IMG/VR virus record: IMGVR_UViG_3300042471_000360
Coordinates: 1 to 28,435 of that record
DNA: 28,435 bases
DNA from: a virus
Strand: one strand, 5' to 3'
In this document: in pieces, positions 1 to 7,460 of the stretch
How positions within the stretch are numbered: position 1 is the stretch's first letter
Layout: every line of letters starts with the position of its first letter
Translations under genes and position numbers: made by a program
The notes under the pieces: model-generated
The model's input: only the letters and a program-made list of their open reading frames with translations
What the model was told of the DNA's origin: nothing
Databases searched by the model: none

Positions 1-1
1 C

Positions 2-601
2 GTTGCATTTACATCAGATATTGAAACTGCTATAGATGGATTTGGTAATGCAGTAACATCTACTACAGGAATTAGTGTTTCATATGCATCAACAAGCAAT
101 ATCCTTACAATTGGAAATACTGGTGTAACAAGTATTGCTGGAACTGCTGATCAAGTTTCAGCAAATACATCTACTGGATCAGTAACACTGTCACTTCCAC
201 AAAGTATTGCGTCAACATCTAGCCCAACTTTTGCTGGCTTATCAGTTGGCAGTGGATCGTTAACAGCAGGTTCAATTATATTAACAGATGCTTTAATAGG
301 AACTGCTACCACAAGCTTATCAGGTACAAGCGCTACTGTGGTAGATTCTTGGTCAGCAACAAACTATAAGAGTGCAAAATATATTGTGCAAATGCGGGAT
401 GGTAATGATATTGAAGTTCTAGAAGTTCTAGTGACTATTGATGGAAATAACAATGTATATTTAACTGAATATGCAGATATTCAAAGTAATGCACAAATTG
501 GTACAACAGATGCTGATTATGATAGCGGAAATGTTCGTTTGAAAGTAACAGCAACTGGAACAACAACAGTAAAGGTACACAAAACGCTAATAGAGGCGTA
601 A
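2..601 (+). CDS. Fibre-like virion structural protein (5'-truncated)
   Basis: The reading frame is open from base 2 to the TAA at 599-601, giving about 199 residues with no start in the window, so the N-terminus is missing. An internal GTG at 338 has no Shine-Dalgarno and simply lies within the frame. The first ~110 residues are Thr/Ser/Gly/Ala-rich, with a GTADQV...TLSLPQ...SPTFAGL pattern seen in phage tail-fibre and appendage proteins. The last ~85 residues (from about DSWSATNYKSAKYIV to VKVHKTLIEA) look like a beta-rich C-terminal domain also found on virion proteins of aquatic phages. A tandem 9-bp repeat, GAAGTTCTA twice at 413-430, encodes EVLEVL. The neighbour at 631 has similar composition, so both probably form external fibres or appendages. 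The family is recalled, not searched; whether it belongs to tail or capsid is unknown. Confidence 0.65.
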   Translation, partial: VAFTSDIETAIDGFGNAVTSTTGISVSYASTSNILTIGNTGVTSIAGTADQVSANTSTGSVTLSLPQSIASTSSPTFAGLSVGSGSLTAGSIILTDALIGTATTSLSGTSATVVDSWSATNYKSAKYIVQMRDGNDIEVLEVLVTIDGNNNVYLTEYADIQSNAQIGTTDADYDSGNVRLKVTATGTTTVKVHKTLIEA

Positions 602-630
602 AGTGAACCACGAGGGGATAGTGAACTTCA

Positions 631-1218
631 GTGGCAACTACTAATAGAGACTTTCGTATAAAAAACGGATTAGTCGTTGAGGGATCAACCGCAACCGTAA
701 ATAATCAAAATGTTGTCACTGAAAGTGCTACACAAACACTAACTAATAAAACATTATCTTCTCCTACCGTCACAACTCCAACACTTACGCTATCATCAAC
801 TTCATCAACAACATCAGGAAGAATAGCCTTTGATGCTACTAATGATAAAATCATTGTTGGCGACGGAACAAATGCGGTAGAATTTTCATCATCTAATTTA
901 ATAATTTCTACACCCTCATTTACTACAAATGCTTATACGGCAGTACTGACAGATAAAGATAAATGGCTTGAGTTAAGCAATGGCGCAACTGCTGGAACAT
1001 TTCAAATACCAACGGATGCAACTACAAATTTTCCAATAGGCACTCAATTAAATATTCTTCAAACAGGCTCTGGACAGATAACAATTGCAGCAGTAACTCC
1101 AGGAACAACAACTGTAAATGGAACACCTGGCCTTAAACTAAGATCTCAATGGTCTGCTGTTACCATCATAAAAAGAGCTGCTAATACGTGGGTAGCAGTA
1201 GGGGATCTTTCCGAATAG
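631..1218 (+). CDS. Fibre-like virion structural protein
   Basis: This 195-residue protein starts at GTG 631. The frame has a TGA at 622, so no earlier start is possible, and GAGGGG at 613-618 is a somewhat distant ribosome site. The N-terminus MATTNRDFRIKNGLVVEG and the TQTLTNKTLSSPT motif at about residues 33-46 are typical of repeat modules in phage fibre and appendage proteins. The centre is Thr/Ser-rich, and the C-terminal half (ITIAAVTPG...NTWVAVGDLSE) resembles beta-sandwich ends that pack as trimers. No enzyme motif, signal peptide or membrane segment is visible. It follows the truncated fibre-like gene by 29 nt and is probably transcribed with it. The role as a fibre or appendage component comes from composition and context; the exact virion location is unknown. 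Confidence 0.65.
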   Translation: MATTNRDFRIKNGLVVEGSTATVNNQNVVTESATQTLTNKTLSSPTVTTPTLTLSSTSSTTSGRIAFDATNDKIIVGDGTNAVEFSSSNLIISTPSFTTNAYTAVLTDKDKWLELSNGATAGTFQIPTDATTNFPIGTQLNILQTGSGQITIAAVTPGTTTVNGTPGLKLRSQWSAVTIIKRAANTWVAVGDLSE

Positions 1219-1243
1219 TACTTATTTTTATTAATAGTACTTA
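1214..1243 (+). repeat. 11-bp direct repeat in the nrdJ upstream gap
   Basis: AATAGTACTTA occurs at 1214-1224, where it includes the stop codon of the preceding gene, and again exactly at 1233-1243, a 19-bp period. A third partial copy, AGTACTT, lies at 1322-1328 just after the -10 element. It could be an operator for nrdJ or chance in AT-rich DNA. The rest of the 161-nt gap (1219-1379) shows no hidden ORF, no B12-riboswitch-like structure and no strong terminator. Confidence 0.4.
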
Positions 1244-1309
1244 ACCTAAACTTAATGTTTAAACTTTATATAAACGTTATAAAACAAGTTTCTAATTAGT
1301 AAAATTTTC

Positions 1310-1318
1310 TGATATACT
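1310..1318 (+). promoter_or_regulatory. Extended -10 promoter (TGATATACT) for nrdJ
   Basis: TG-A-TATACT matches the extended -10 consensus TGnTATAAT at 8 of 9 positions, with the n free. No good -35 is present at the usual distance (TTCTAA at 1290-1295 is weak). The predicted start near 1325 would give a leader of about 55 nt before nrdJ. Seven similar elements in other gaps of the window raise confidence. Confidence 0.6.
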
Positions 1319-1379
1319 TAGAGTACTTTGCATTTTGTAAAGTTCTATTAATATTTTTAGTGAGAGGTTTTAATTTTAA

Positions 1380-3410
1380 ATGTCAGATGTATTTTCTTTT
1401 AGATTGTTGGATGAATTTGTAAATAAATATAAAGATATTGAGGCTCCTTTTGGTTTTACCGACGCTGGCGGCAACTCTTTAGGAGAGATTACTTTTATCC
1501 GCACATACTCACGAGTCAAAGAAGACGGTACAAAAGAACGCTGGCATGAGGTTTGTAAGCGTGTAATTGAAGGTATGTATTCAGTACAAAAAAACCATGC
1601 AAAAGAAAATCGTTTGCCATGGAATGACAACAAAGCTCAAAAGTCTGCTCAAGAAGCCTATGACCGTATGTTTAACTTGAAGTGGACTCCTCCAGGACGT
1701 GGGCTATGGGCTTTTGGTACCCCTATGACGATGGAGAGACGCAATTCAGCAGCCTTGCAGAACTGTGCCATGGTATCTACTAGGGACATTGATAGAAACG
1801 ATCCTGGCGCCCTTTTTGGCTGGGTTATGGATGCCTTGATGCTTGGGGTAGGGGTAGGATTTGACACCCTTGGACAAGAAAAGGGTATGGAAATATATGC
1901 CAATACCAAAGAAGAAATAACATATGTAATTCCTGATACAAGAGAAGGATGGGTAGAGTCTGTAAGATTACTACTCAATTCATATTTAAAACAAGGTCAG
2001 GCTAAAATCAATTTTGACTATTCTTTGATTAGACCATTGGGTGCTCCTATTAAAGGTTTCGGCGGTACCGCCTCTGGACCAGCCCCATTAATTAAGCTAC
2101 ACGATACTTTACGTATTGTTATTGGCGACAGACCAGGAGAAACTCTTGACTCTCGTGCAATTGTAGATATTGTTAATCTTATCGGAACATGTGTAGTTGC
2201 TGGAAATGTTCGTCGTTCTGCCACGCTAGCACTTGGTTCTCCAGAAGATAAAGACTTTATTAATTTAAAAAATGCAGAAGTATTTCCTGATAGAAATTCA
2301 TTTGACCCAGAAAATCCTGGATGGGCATGGATGAGCAATAATTCTATTGCTGCTGCTGTAGGAACTAAATATGAAGATTATGTAGATTTAATTGCAGATA
2401 ATGGAGAGCCAGGATTTATTTGGCTTGATGTTGCTCGTAACTTTGGTCGTCTTGCAGATCCTGCAGATGGAAAAGATTATCGTGTAATGGGCTTTAATCC
2501 TTGTGCAGAGCAACCCTTAGAATCTTATGAACTTTGCACACTTGTTGAAGTACACCTAAATCGTCATGAATCTAAAGAAGATTTCTTGCGTACTTTAAAG
2601 TTTGCATATTTGTATGGTAAAACAGTCACTCTTGTTCCAACACATTGGCAGATTACAAATGGTATTATGCAGCGCAACCGTCGTATTGGAACATCTCTTA
2701 CTGGTATTGCATCTTTTGCAGACCAAAAAGGTTTGCCAGCAGTTCGTGAATGGATGGATGAAGGATACAAGACAATACGTAAATATGATCATTCGTATTC
2801 TGAGTGGTTATGCGTTCGTGAGTCAATTCGTGTAACAACAGTTAAGCCTTCTGGTTCAGTATCATTGCTATCTGGTGCAACTCCAGGAGTTCATTGGGGT
2901 CCAGGAGGAAACTTCTTTCTTCGTGCAATTCGCTTTGGCAATCAAGATCCAATGATTAGCTTGTTTAAAGCAGCAGGGTATAAAATGGAATCAGATCTAG
3001 TATCTGCCAATACAACAGTTGTATATTTCCCAGTACACTCGGGACATCCACGTTCTGAAAAAGATGTAACATTATTTGAGAAAATTGCACTTGCTGCAAC
3101 AACTCAAAAATATTGGTCAGATAATGGAGTTTCAGTTACCCTTTCATTTGATAAGGAAACAGAAACAAAACATGTTGCTCCAGCACTTCATATGTATGAA
3201 GGTCAGTTAAAAGCGGTATCCTTCTTGCCAATGGGTAATAAGACATATCCACAACAGCCATATACTCAGATTACAAAGGATGAATATAACGAATATATTG
3301 GACAGATTAAGAAGATTAATTGGTCTGCTATTTATGACGGGGTAGATAATCTAGAAGCTGAAGGCGAAGCATACTGTACTACAGATACATGCATGATTAA
3401 AATATCTTAA
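1380..3410 (+). CDS. nrdJ: Adenosylcobalamin-dependent ribonucleoside-triphosphate reductase (class II, monomeric)
   Basis: This enzyme reduces ribonucleoside triphosphates to deoxy forms for DNA synthesis in the infected cell, using coenzyme B12 to generate a thiyl radical. The 676-residue protein keeps the key residues of the Lactobacillus leichmannii-type enzyme: a redox pair C129 (ALQNCAMVST) and C386 (ELCTLVE), the active-site NPCAE at 373-377 with thiyl C375 and E377, and a C-terminal CTTDTC pair (C666, C671) that shuttles electrons. C375 and C386 are 11 residues apart, matching C408/C419 of the L. leichmannii protein. It is somewhat shorter than that 739-residue enzyme but looks intact. 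An extended -10 lies upstream and GAGAGG at 1361-1366 is a possible weak ribosome site. Its position between fibre-like genes and the jelly-roll protein, away from any nucleotide-metabolism genes, is unusual. Confidence in function is high. Confidence 0.96.
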   Translation: MSDVFSFRLLDEFVNKYKDIEAPFGFTDAGGNSLGEITFIRTYSRVKEDGTKERWHEVCKRVIEGMYSVQKNHAKENRLPWNDNKAQKSAQEAYDRMFNLKWTPPGRGLWAFGTPMTMERRNSAALQNCAMVSTRDIDRNDPGALFGWVMDALMLGVGVGFDTLGQEKGMEIYANTKEEITYVIPDTREGWVESVRLLLNSYLKQGQAKINFDYSLIRPLGAPIKGFGGTASGPAPLIKLHDTLRIVIGDRPGETLDSRAIVDIVNLIGTCVVAGNVRRSATLALGSPEDKDFINLKNAEVFPDRNSFDPENPGWAWMSNNSIAAAVGTKYEDYVDLIADNGEPGFIWLDVARNFGRLADPADGKDYRVMGFNPCAEQPLESYELCTLVEVHLNRHESKEDFLRTLKFAYLYGKTVTLVPTHWQITNGIMQRNRRIGTSLTGIASFADQKGLPAVREWMDEGYKTIRKYDHSYSEWLCVRESIRVTTVKPSGSVSLLSGATPGVHWGPGGNFFLRAIRFGNQDPMISLFKAAGYKMESDLVSANTTVVYFPVHSGHPRSEKDVTLFEKIALAATTQKYWSDNGVSVTLSFDKETETKHVAPALHMYEGQLKAVSFLPMGNKTYPQQPYTQITKDEYNEYIGQIKKINWSAIYDGVDNLEAEGEAYCTTDTCMIKIS

Positions 3411-3411
3411 C

Positions 3412-3420
3412 TGCTATAAT
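3412..3420 (+). promoter_or_regulatory. Extended -10 promoter (TGCTATAAT) for the jelly-roll protein gene
   Basis: A perfect TGnTATAAT lies one base after the nrdJ stop codon. The expected transcript start near 3427 would coincide with the Shine-Dalgarno AGGAG at 3427-3431, leaving a leader of only about 11 nt before ATG 3438. No -35 is recognisable; the upstream bases are nrdJ coding sequence. Confidence 0.65.
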
Positions 3421-3437
3421 TGGGGTAGGAGAAATTA

Positions 3438-6400
3438 ATGACTACCCCATCTAATTTGTATGCAGAAAAAATATACTCGGAACATCCGATTATATTATGG
3501 GCTTTAGATGATAATGCAAACTATGTATCATTAATAACAGAAGGTCAAAGAGATATATCTGATGGATGGACAGTTACCAATGGAACTGCTACTGCATCAA
3601 CATCTTCAATTGGACAGCCATTTTTAGATAGTGAGTTAAGTCTTTTAGAAGGAACAGTAGCAGGAAGTACATCAGAAATACTAACATGTGTTAGTCCAGA
3701 TTTAGCAAACTTTTCAACACTAAACTATGATCTTGAAAATATTTCAATAGGCACATACTTTTATTCTAATAGCGTATTTTTAGAATCTGTATCAATTGGA
3801 TACGAGTATACAGATACAAGTACTTCTCAAATTGTTCAAGAGCTAGAAACTATGTCCATAGATAATTTTCAACAATGGACCTTCATATCTGGAACTTTTA
3901 GTATTCCTCAAGAAAATACAGATTTCAGAGTAGTTTTAAAATTTAATGTTAACAATTCTACAACATCTAGCGTTAATTATGATTTTTATGTAAATGGAAT
4001 AACCGCTGGTCAGTGGTCAGAAGAATTTAATGCGACATCTTTAGGTGTATCACCAATAACATTTCCAGTATCAATAACTCCATTGGCAACAAATTGTATA
4101 GAAGCAGATCCATATGGTCTAGCAGGTGATGTAGGATATTATTTAGTAAAAGATAATTCTTTATTAGCAAAGAATAGTAGTGTTCCGATGGTATACGGAT
4201 CAAATGCAGTAACTAAACTTTTCCCAAATCCAGACGAAGATCCATCAATGATAGTTCCTGGATATGGATTTTTAAATAAGATAGGTCAATATAAAGATTA
4301 TACTGTTGAATTTTGGATGCGTGTGAACTCTAATGCATATACCCCTAAAAGAATTTTTGGTCCAGTAGCATCTACAGATGGTTTATATGTAGAATCTGGA
4401 TTTTTAACTTTAGTTATTGGAAATAAATTTGCATCATATTTTGTTGGTGAATGGTTTAGACCAATGCTTATTCATATTAAGCTAATTCGTAATAATGCTA
4501 GTGTCTTAATAAATGGAGAAGAAGTAATATCTTTTTCAGTAGACTTTGCATCCTTGTCATTACCCGATGAATATGATATAAATGATAAAAACCAAGACTG
4601 GCTTGGCTTTTATTGCTATGAAGATGTTAGCCCTATTGAAATTGATTGTATTGCAATTTATTCATATGCCGTTTCGGTTAATGTTGCAAAAAGAAGATAT
4701 GTTTATGGACAGGGAGTTGTATCTCCAGAGGCAATAAATTCAGCATATGGTGGTACTCAAGCTTTTATAGATTACACTTTTGCTGACTATACTGCAAACT
4801 ATAACTATCCAGACTTTGCTAGATGGGAGCAAGGAAGTTTTGACAATTTAACTACAACTAGTTTTTCTTTAGAAACACCGCAGTATTCTTTACCAGATAT
4901 ATTTTTACAAGATAAAACAATACAAGAATTATACGATGATAACCAAGACATTCAGTCTTCGGGAGACAAGTTTATAACATTTAGACCTAATAATGGATGG
5001 GACACTACCCAGTGTTATTTTAACTTTCCAAAACTCAATGTTATTAATTCATCCATAGGTGCAATTTATGGAGTATTCAGTTCTGACGATCTAACAACAG
5101 AAGAAATATTGTTTAAAATTTATAATCCAAATACTTTAAATTATTTTGCTATTAAAAAAGATCTTGATGAAATTGTATACTTATTGAATTTTAATGGAAC
5201 AGAGCAAATTCTTCACACAACTGGAATAATCGTTGAAGATGAAAAATATGCTGTAGGTATACAAATAGAAGAGTTAATAAATTATTTTGGAAGTAACGTA
5301 ATTTCATTTTTTGGAAATCAAAGTAATTTGCAAATGTATGTTGCTGGAGACGATACAAATCTTTATCAATTTACTGGAAAAATATATTCTATAGGAATAT
5401 CAACACAGTATAATGCAGATGAAATTATTAATAACTTTGAAGAAAATGGTACGGCAATACTTGATAGTTATTTAGCTACTGGGTCAGAAGAATCTGAAAA
5501 TGCAAATGAATTATTAGCACACACGGCCAGTTATACAATTCTTCCATCTGAAGCATACGAGACATATTACCTAGATATAGGCGTATCTGGATTTTGGGAA
5601 GACTATCTACCACTATCATATTTTGCACAGTTTGTAACCAATGATGTCGGCAATAAATATTATGATTTAGACTTTTTACAATTTAATATAGCAAGTCCAT
5701 CACCTACAAAATTGGCAGAATATGAAACAGTAGGATCATGGACATATGATCAATTAAAAGAATCATATGCTCATCCCTCTCAAAAAACATATTATCAATT
5801 AGATAATTTTCTATTTACTGGCTGGAATAATTATGAAGATATGAATCAAAAGACTGAGAAATATTATGAATATGATACATCAGATTCGGTAATTAGAACA
5901 TATGTGACATTTCAATATGTAAAAGATGGATCAAATAAACCACAGAGTTATTTTACAAATACCGAGCCAGCTAGAGAAGGATCTATTATTTCTCTAGATG
6001 ATTATCCAAATTGGCTTACCACAAAATTTGAAACAATAGATAATACACTAATATATCCAACAAAAACTGTAAACTTTAATAAATTAGCTATTGTTAATAG
6101 AGTAGAGTTTAATAGTCGGGGTATACTAACAAAACCCATAAAACTTAAAAAACTAGAAGTAGCATCACAAGCATTCAACGATAATTCATTTAATCCAGTA
6201 GGAACTAGATTTGGAATTAATGTTTTTCCATTTACTAAGGCTGGACTATATTTTGATTATAAAACAGCAAACCCATATAGTATATATAAAGGAAGCACTC
6301 CATATTTATATTTAAATAGAAAATCTGGAATAGAACTTCGTGGAGATTTTGATAGTCAGGTTAGCCGTGGTATAGCAATTCCAGTTAATTCAACAATTGC

Positions 6401-7043
6401 AAGTGAATATAGAGTAAGTGCTTCACAAATATGGATGAGATATGATCTAGAAAGATTTTCTGGAGTACCAGTAGAAATTTTTGAAATAGTGCACAAAGAT
6501 GATACTTTTAAATTTTACAGTGTTGCTACAAACGAGTCTGGAACTAGAGCAAAAATATTTGCTAAAAGTGTATCAACTGGGCAAGAAATAACAAATATTT
6601 CATACTATCAAAATGGATATTATGTAGACTCTCCAGTATTGACTGTTGGAGAGTGGAGCGTTATTGGTCTTAAGTTTGCTTCTAACTTAATATTTGATGC
6701 GTTTCTTGGAGCAATTAATTTAACTGGGCCATTAGTATTTAATAATATTGCTTTTTATCAAGCAAATAATTTACAGCAGGTTCAGAGTAATATTTTAAGA
6801 CCATGGGCACGTGTTAATTCAGAAGGCGATTGGTCTTATTGGAAGGAAAGCTATACTTGGCAAGAAGTATTGGTTGTGTCGTCTGCAGACTTATATGGAG
6901 TGGACCCCTCTAAGGTATATGATACATATATAGGAACTAATAAAATTATATTTGATGATGAAGAGGGTATGATATTTGATGCTGAAAACCTTAAGATATA
7001 TAATGACACAATATGGACCATTAGAGTCGGAACACCAGTATAA
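3438..7043 (+). CDS. Large virion protein with LamG-like (concanavalin-type) jelly-roll domains
   Basis: This 1201-residue protein starts at ATG 3438 behind AGGAG at 3427-3431. The N-terminus (EKIYSEHPIILWALDDNA) is a motif I associate with LamG-containing phage structural proteins. A clear LamG-like region spans about residues 283-430, with YTVEFWMRV, a central LTLVIGNKF strand, HIKLIRNNASVLINGEEV, and DCIAIYSYAVS leading out. A second, weaker jelly-roll-like region lies around 515-680, and a third near 985-1135 (QIWMRYDLERF, GEWSVIGLKF, FNNIAFYQ). Such folds often bind glycans, so receptor or cell-surface binding is the likely role. No enzymatic motif or signal peptide is visible. The codons are strongly A/T-rich with AGA arginine. 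It sits upstream of the portal gene, not downstream of the tail-tip gene. Domain calls are by eye; attachment to tail or capsid cannot be decided. Confidence 0.75.
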   Translation: MTTPSNLYAEKIYSEHPIILWALDDNANYVSLITEGQRDISDGWTVTNGTATASTSSIGQPFLDSELSLLEGTVAGSTSEILTCVSPDLANFSTLNYDLENISIGTYFYSNSVFLESVSIGYEYTDTSTSQIVQELETMSIDNFQQWTFISGTFSIPQENTDFRVVLKFNVNNSTTSSVNYDFYVNGITAGQWSEEFNATSLGVSPITFPVSITPLATNCIEADPYGLAGDVGYYLVKDNSLLAKNSSVPMVYGSNAVTKLFPNPDEDPSMIVPGYGFLNKIGQYKDYTVEFWMRVNSNAYTPKRIFGPVASTDGLYVESGFLTLVIGNKFASYFVGEWFRPMLIHIKLIRNNASVLINGEEVISFSVDFASLSLPDEYDINDKNQDWLGFYCYEDVSPIEIDCIAIYSYAVSVNVAKRRYVYGQGVVSPEAINSAYGGTQAFIDYTFADYTANYNYPDFARWEQGSFDNLTTTSFSLETPQYSLPDIFLQDKTIQELYDDNQDIQSSGDKFITFRPNNGWDTTQCYFNFPKLNVINSSIGAIYGVFSSDDLTTEEILFKIYNPNTLNYFAIKKDLDEIVYLLNFNGTEQILHTTGIIVEDEKYAVGIQIEELINYFGSNVISFFGNQSNLQMYVAGDDTNLYQFTGKIYSIGISTQYNADEIINNFEENGTAILDSYLATGSEESENANELLAHTASYTILPSEAYETYYLDIGVSGFWEDYLPLSYFAQFVTNDVGNKYYDLDFLQFNIASPSPTKLAEYETVGSWTYDQLKESYAHPSQKTYYQLDNFLFTGWNNYEDMNQKTEKYYEYDTSDSVIRTYVTFQYVKDGSNKPQSYFTNTEPAREGSIISLDDYPNWLTTKFETIDNTLIYPTKTVNFNKLAIVNRVEFNSRGILTKPIKLKKLEVASQAFNDNSFNPVGTRFGINVFPFTKAGLYFDYKTANPYSIYKGSTPYLYLNRKSGIELRGDFDSQVSRGIAIPVNSTIASEYRVSASQIWMRYDLERFSGVPVEIFEIVHKDDTFKFYSVATNESGTRAKIFAKSVSTGQEITNISYYQNGYYVDSPVLTVGEWSVIGLKFASNLIFDAFLGAINLTGPLVFNNIAFYQANNLQQVQSNILRPWARVNSEGDWSYWKESYTWQEVLVVSSADLYGVDPSKVYDTYIGTNKIIFDDEEGMIFDAENLKIYNDTIWTIRVGTPV

Positions 7044-7045
7044 TC

Positions 7046-7054
7046 TGGTATACT
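7046..7054 (+). promoter_or_regulatory. Extended -10 promoter (TGGTATACT), leaderless configuration
   Basis: TG-G-TATACT begins 2 nt after the stop of the jelly-roll gene. The hexamer ends 7 nt before ATG 7062, so transcription should start at or next to the A of the start codon. No Shine-Dalgarno lies between, which fits leaderless translation. Confidence 0.65.
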
Positions 7055-7061
7055 TTAGTAT

Positions 7062-7460
7062 ATGAATCCTTTGATTAGTCAAAAAACTGGTAAACCAATT
7101 GTTCAAAATGTACGTAGAAAGGTCATAGATAAGTCATATGACTGGGGACTATATGTTTATAAAAAATCTAATGGAAAATGGTTTACAGATAATGATGGCA
7201 ATGTATTGAATATTCCCTCTATGAAGGGTGATATTTCTCAAATAACAAAGCTTAAGCAGGCTGCCATGCATTATGGTGATCCAGGTGATGGCAAGGCAGT
7301 ATTTGTTCCTGGACTTACAAGAATTAGCGATGATGAATATACTGAGCAGGTTGATAGAATGAAAAATGGTTTAATCCCATCAATGAACGATCTTGGCGCA
7401 TGGAAGGCAGCACAGGATACATTAAATACTCACGGAAGAGATGCTTACGAAAATGAATAA
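7062..7460 (+). CDS. Conserved-looking small protein upstream of portal, function unknown
   Basis: The 132-residue protein is predicted to start leaderlessly at ATG 7062. It is mixed and soluble-looking: a basic N-terminus (residues 1-25), an aromatic segment WGLYVYKKSNGKWFTD near 28-43, a central KGDISQITKLKQAAMHYGDPG at about 54-74, and an acidic C-terminus containing SMNDLGAWKAAQDTLNTHG. No cysteine cluster, signal peptide, membrane segment or nuclease motif is visible. Its end overlaps the portal gene by 8 or 20 nt depending on the portal start, so the two are probably translationally coupled. In many phages this position holds the large terminase, but this protein is far too short and lacks Walker motifs. 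I recall similar unnamed proteins beside portals in actinobacterial phages, without an assigned function. A minor head role is a guess. Confidence 0.7.
   Translation: MNPLISQKTGKPIVQNVRRKVIDKSYDWGLYVYKKSNGKWFTDNDGNVLNIPSMKGDISQITKLKQAAMHYGDPGDGKAVFVPGLTRISDDEYTEQVDRMKNGLIPSMNDLGAWKAAQDTLNTHGRDAYENE

Noticed and set aside
338-601. Independent 87-aa gene starting at GTG 338
   Set aside because: The frame is open back to base 2 with fibre-like sequence, and no ribosome site precedes the GTG.
1219-1379. Cobalamin riboswitch or NrdR boxes before nrdJ
   Set aside because: The gap is short, very AT-rich and lacks a conserved multi-stem layout. One degenerate NrdR-like stretch near 1261-1276 matches the consensus poorly and has no second box.
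7039-7044. TATAAT overlapping the stop codon of the jelly-roll gene as the main -10
   Set aside because: It has no upstream TG and no -35; the neighbouring TGGTATACT fits the shared pattern and the leaderless spacing better.
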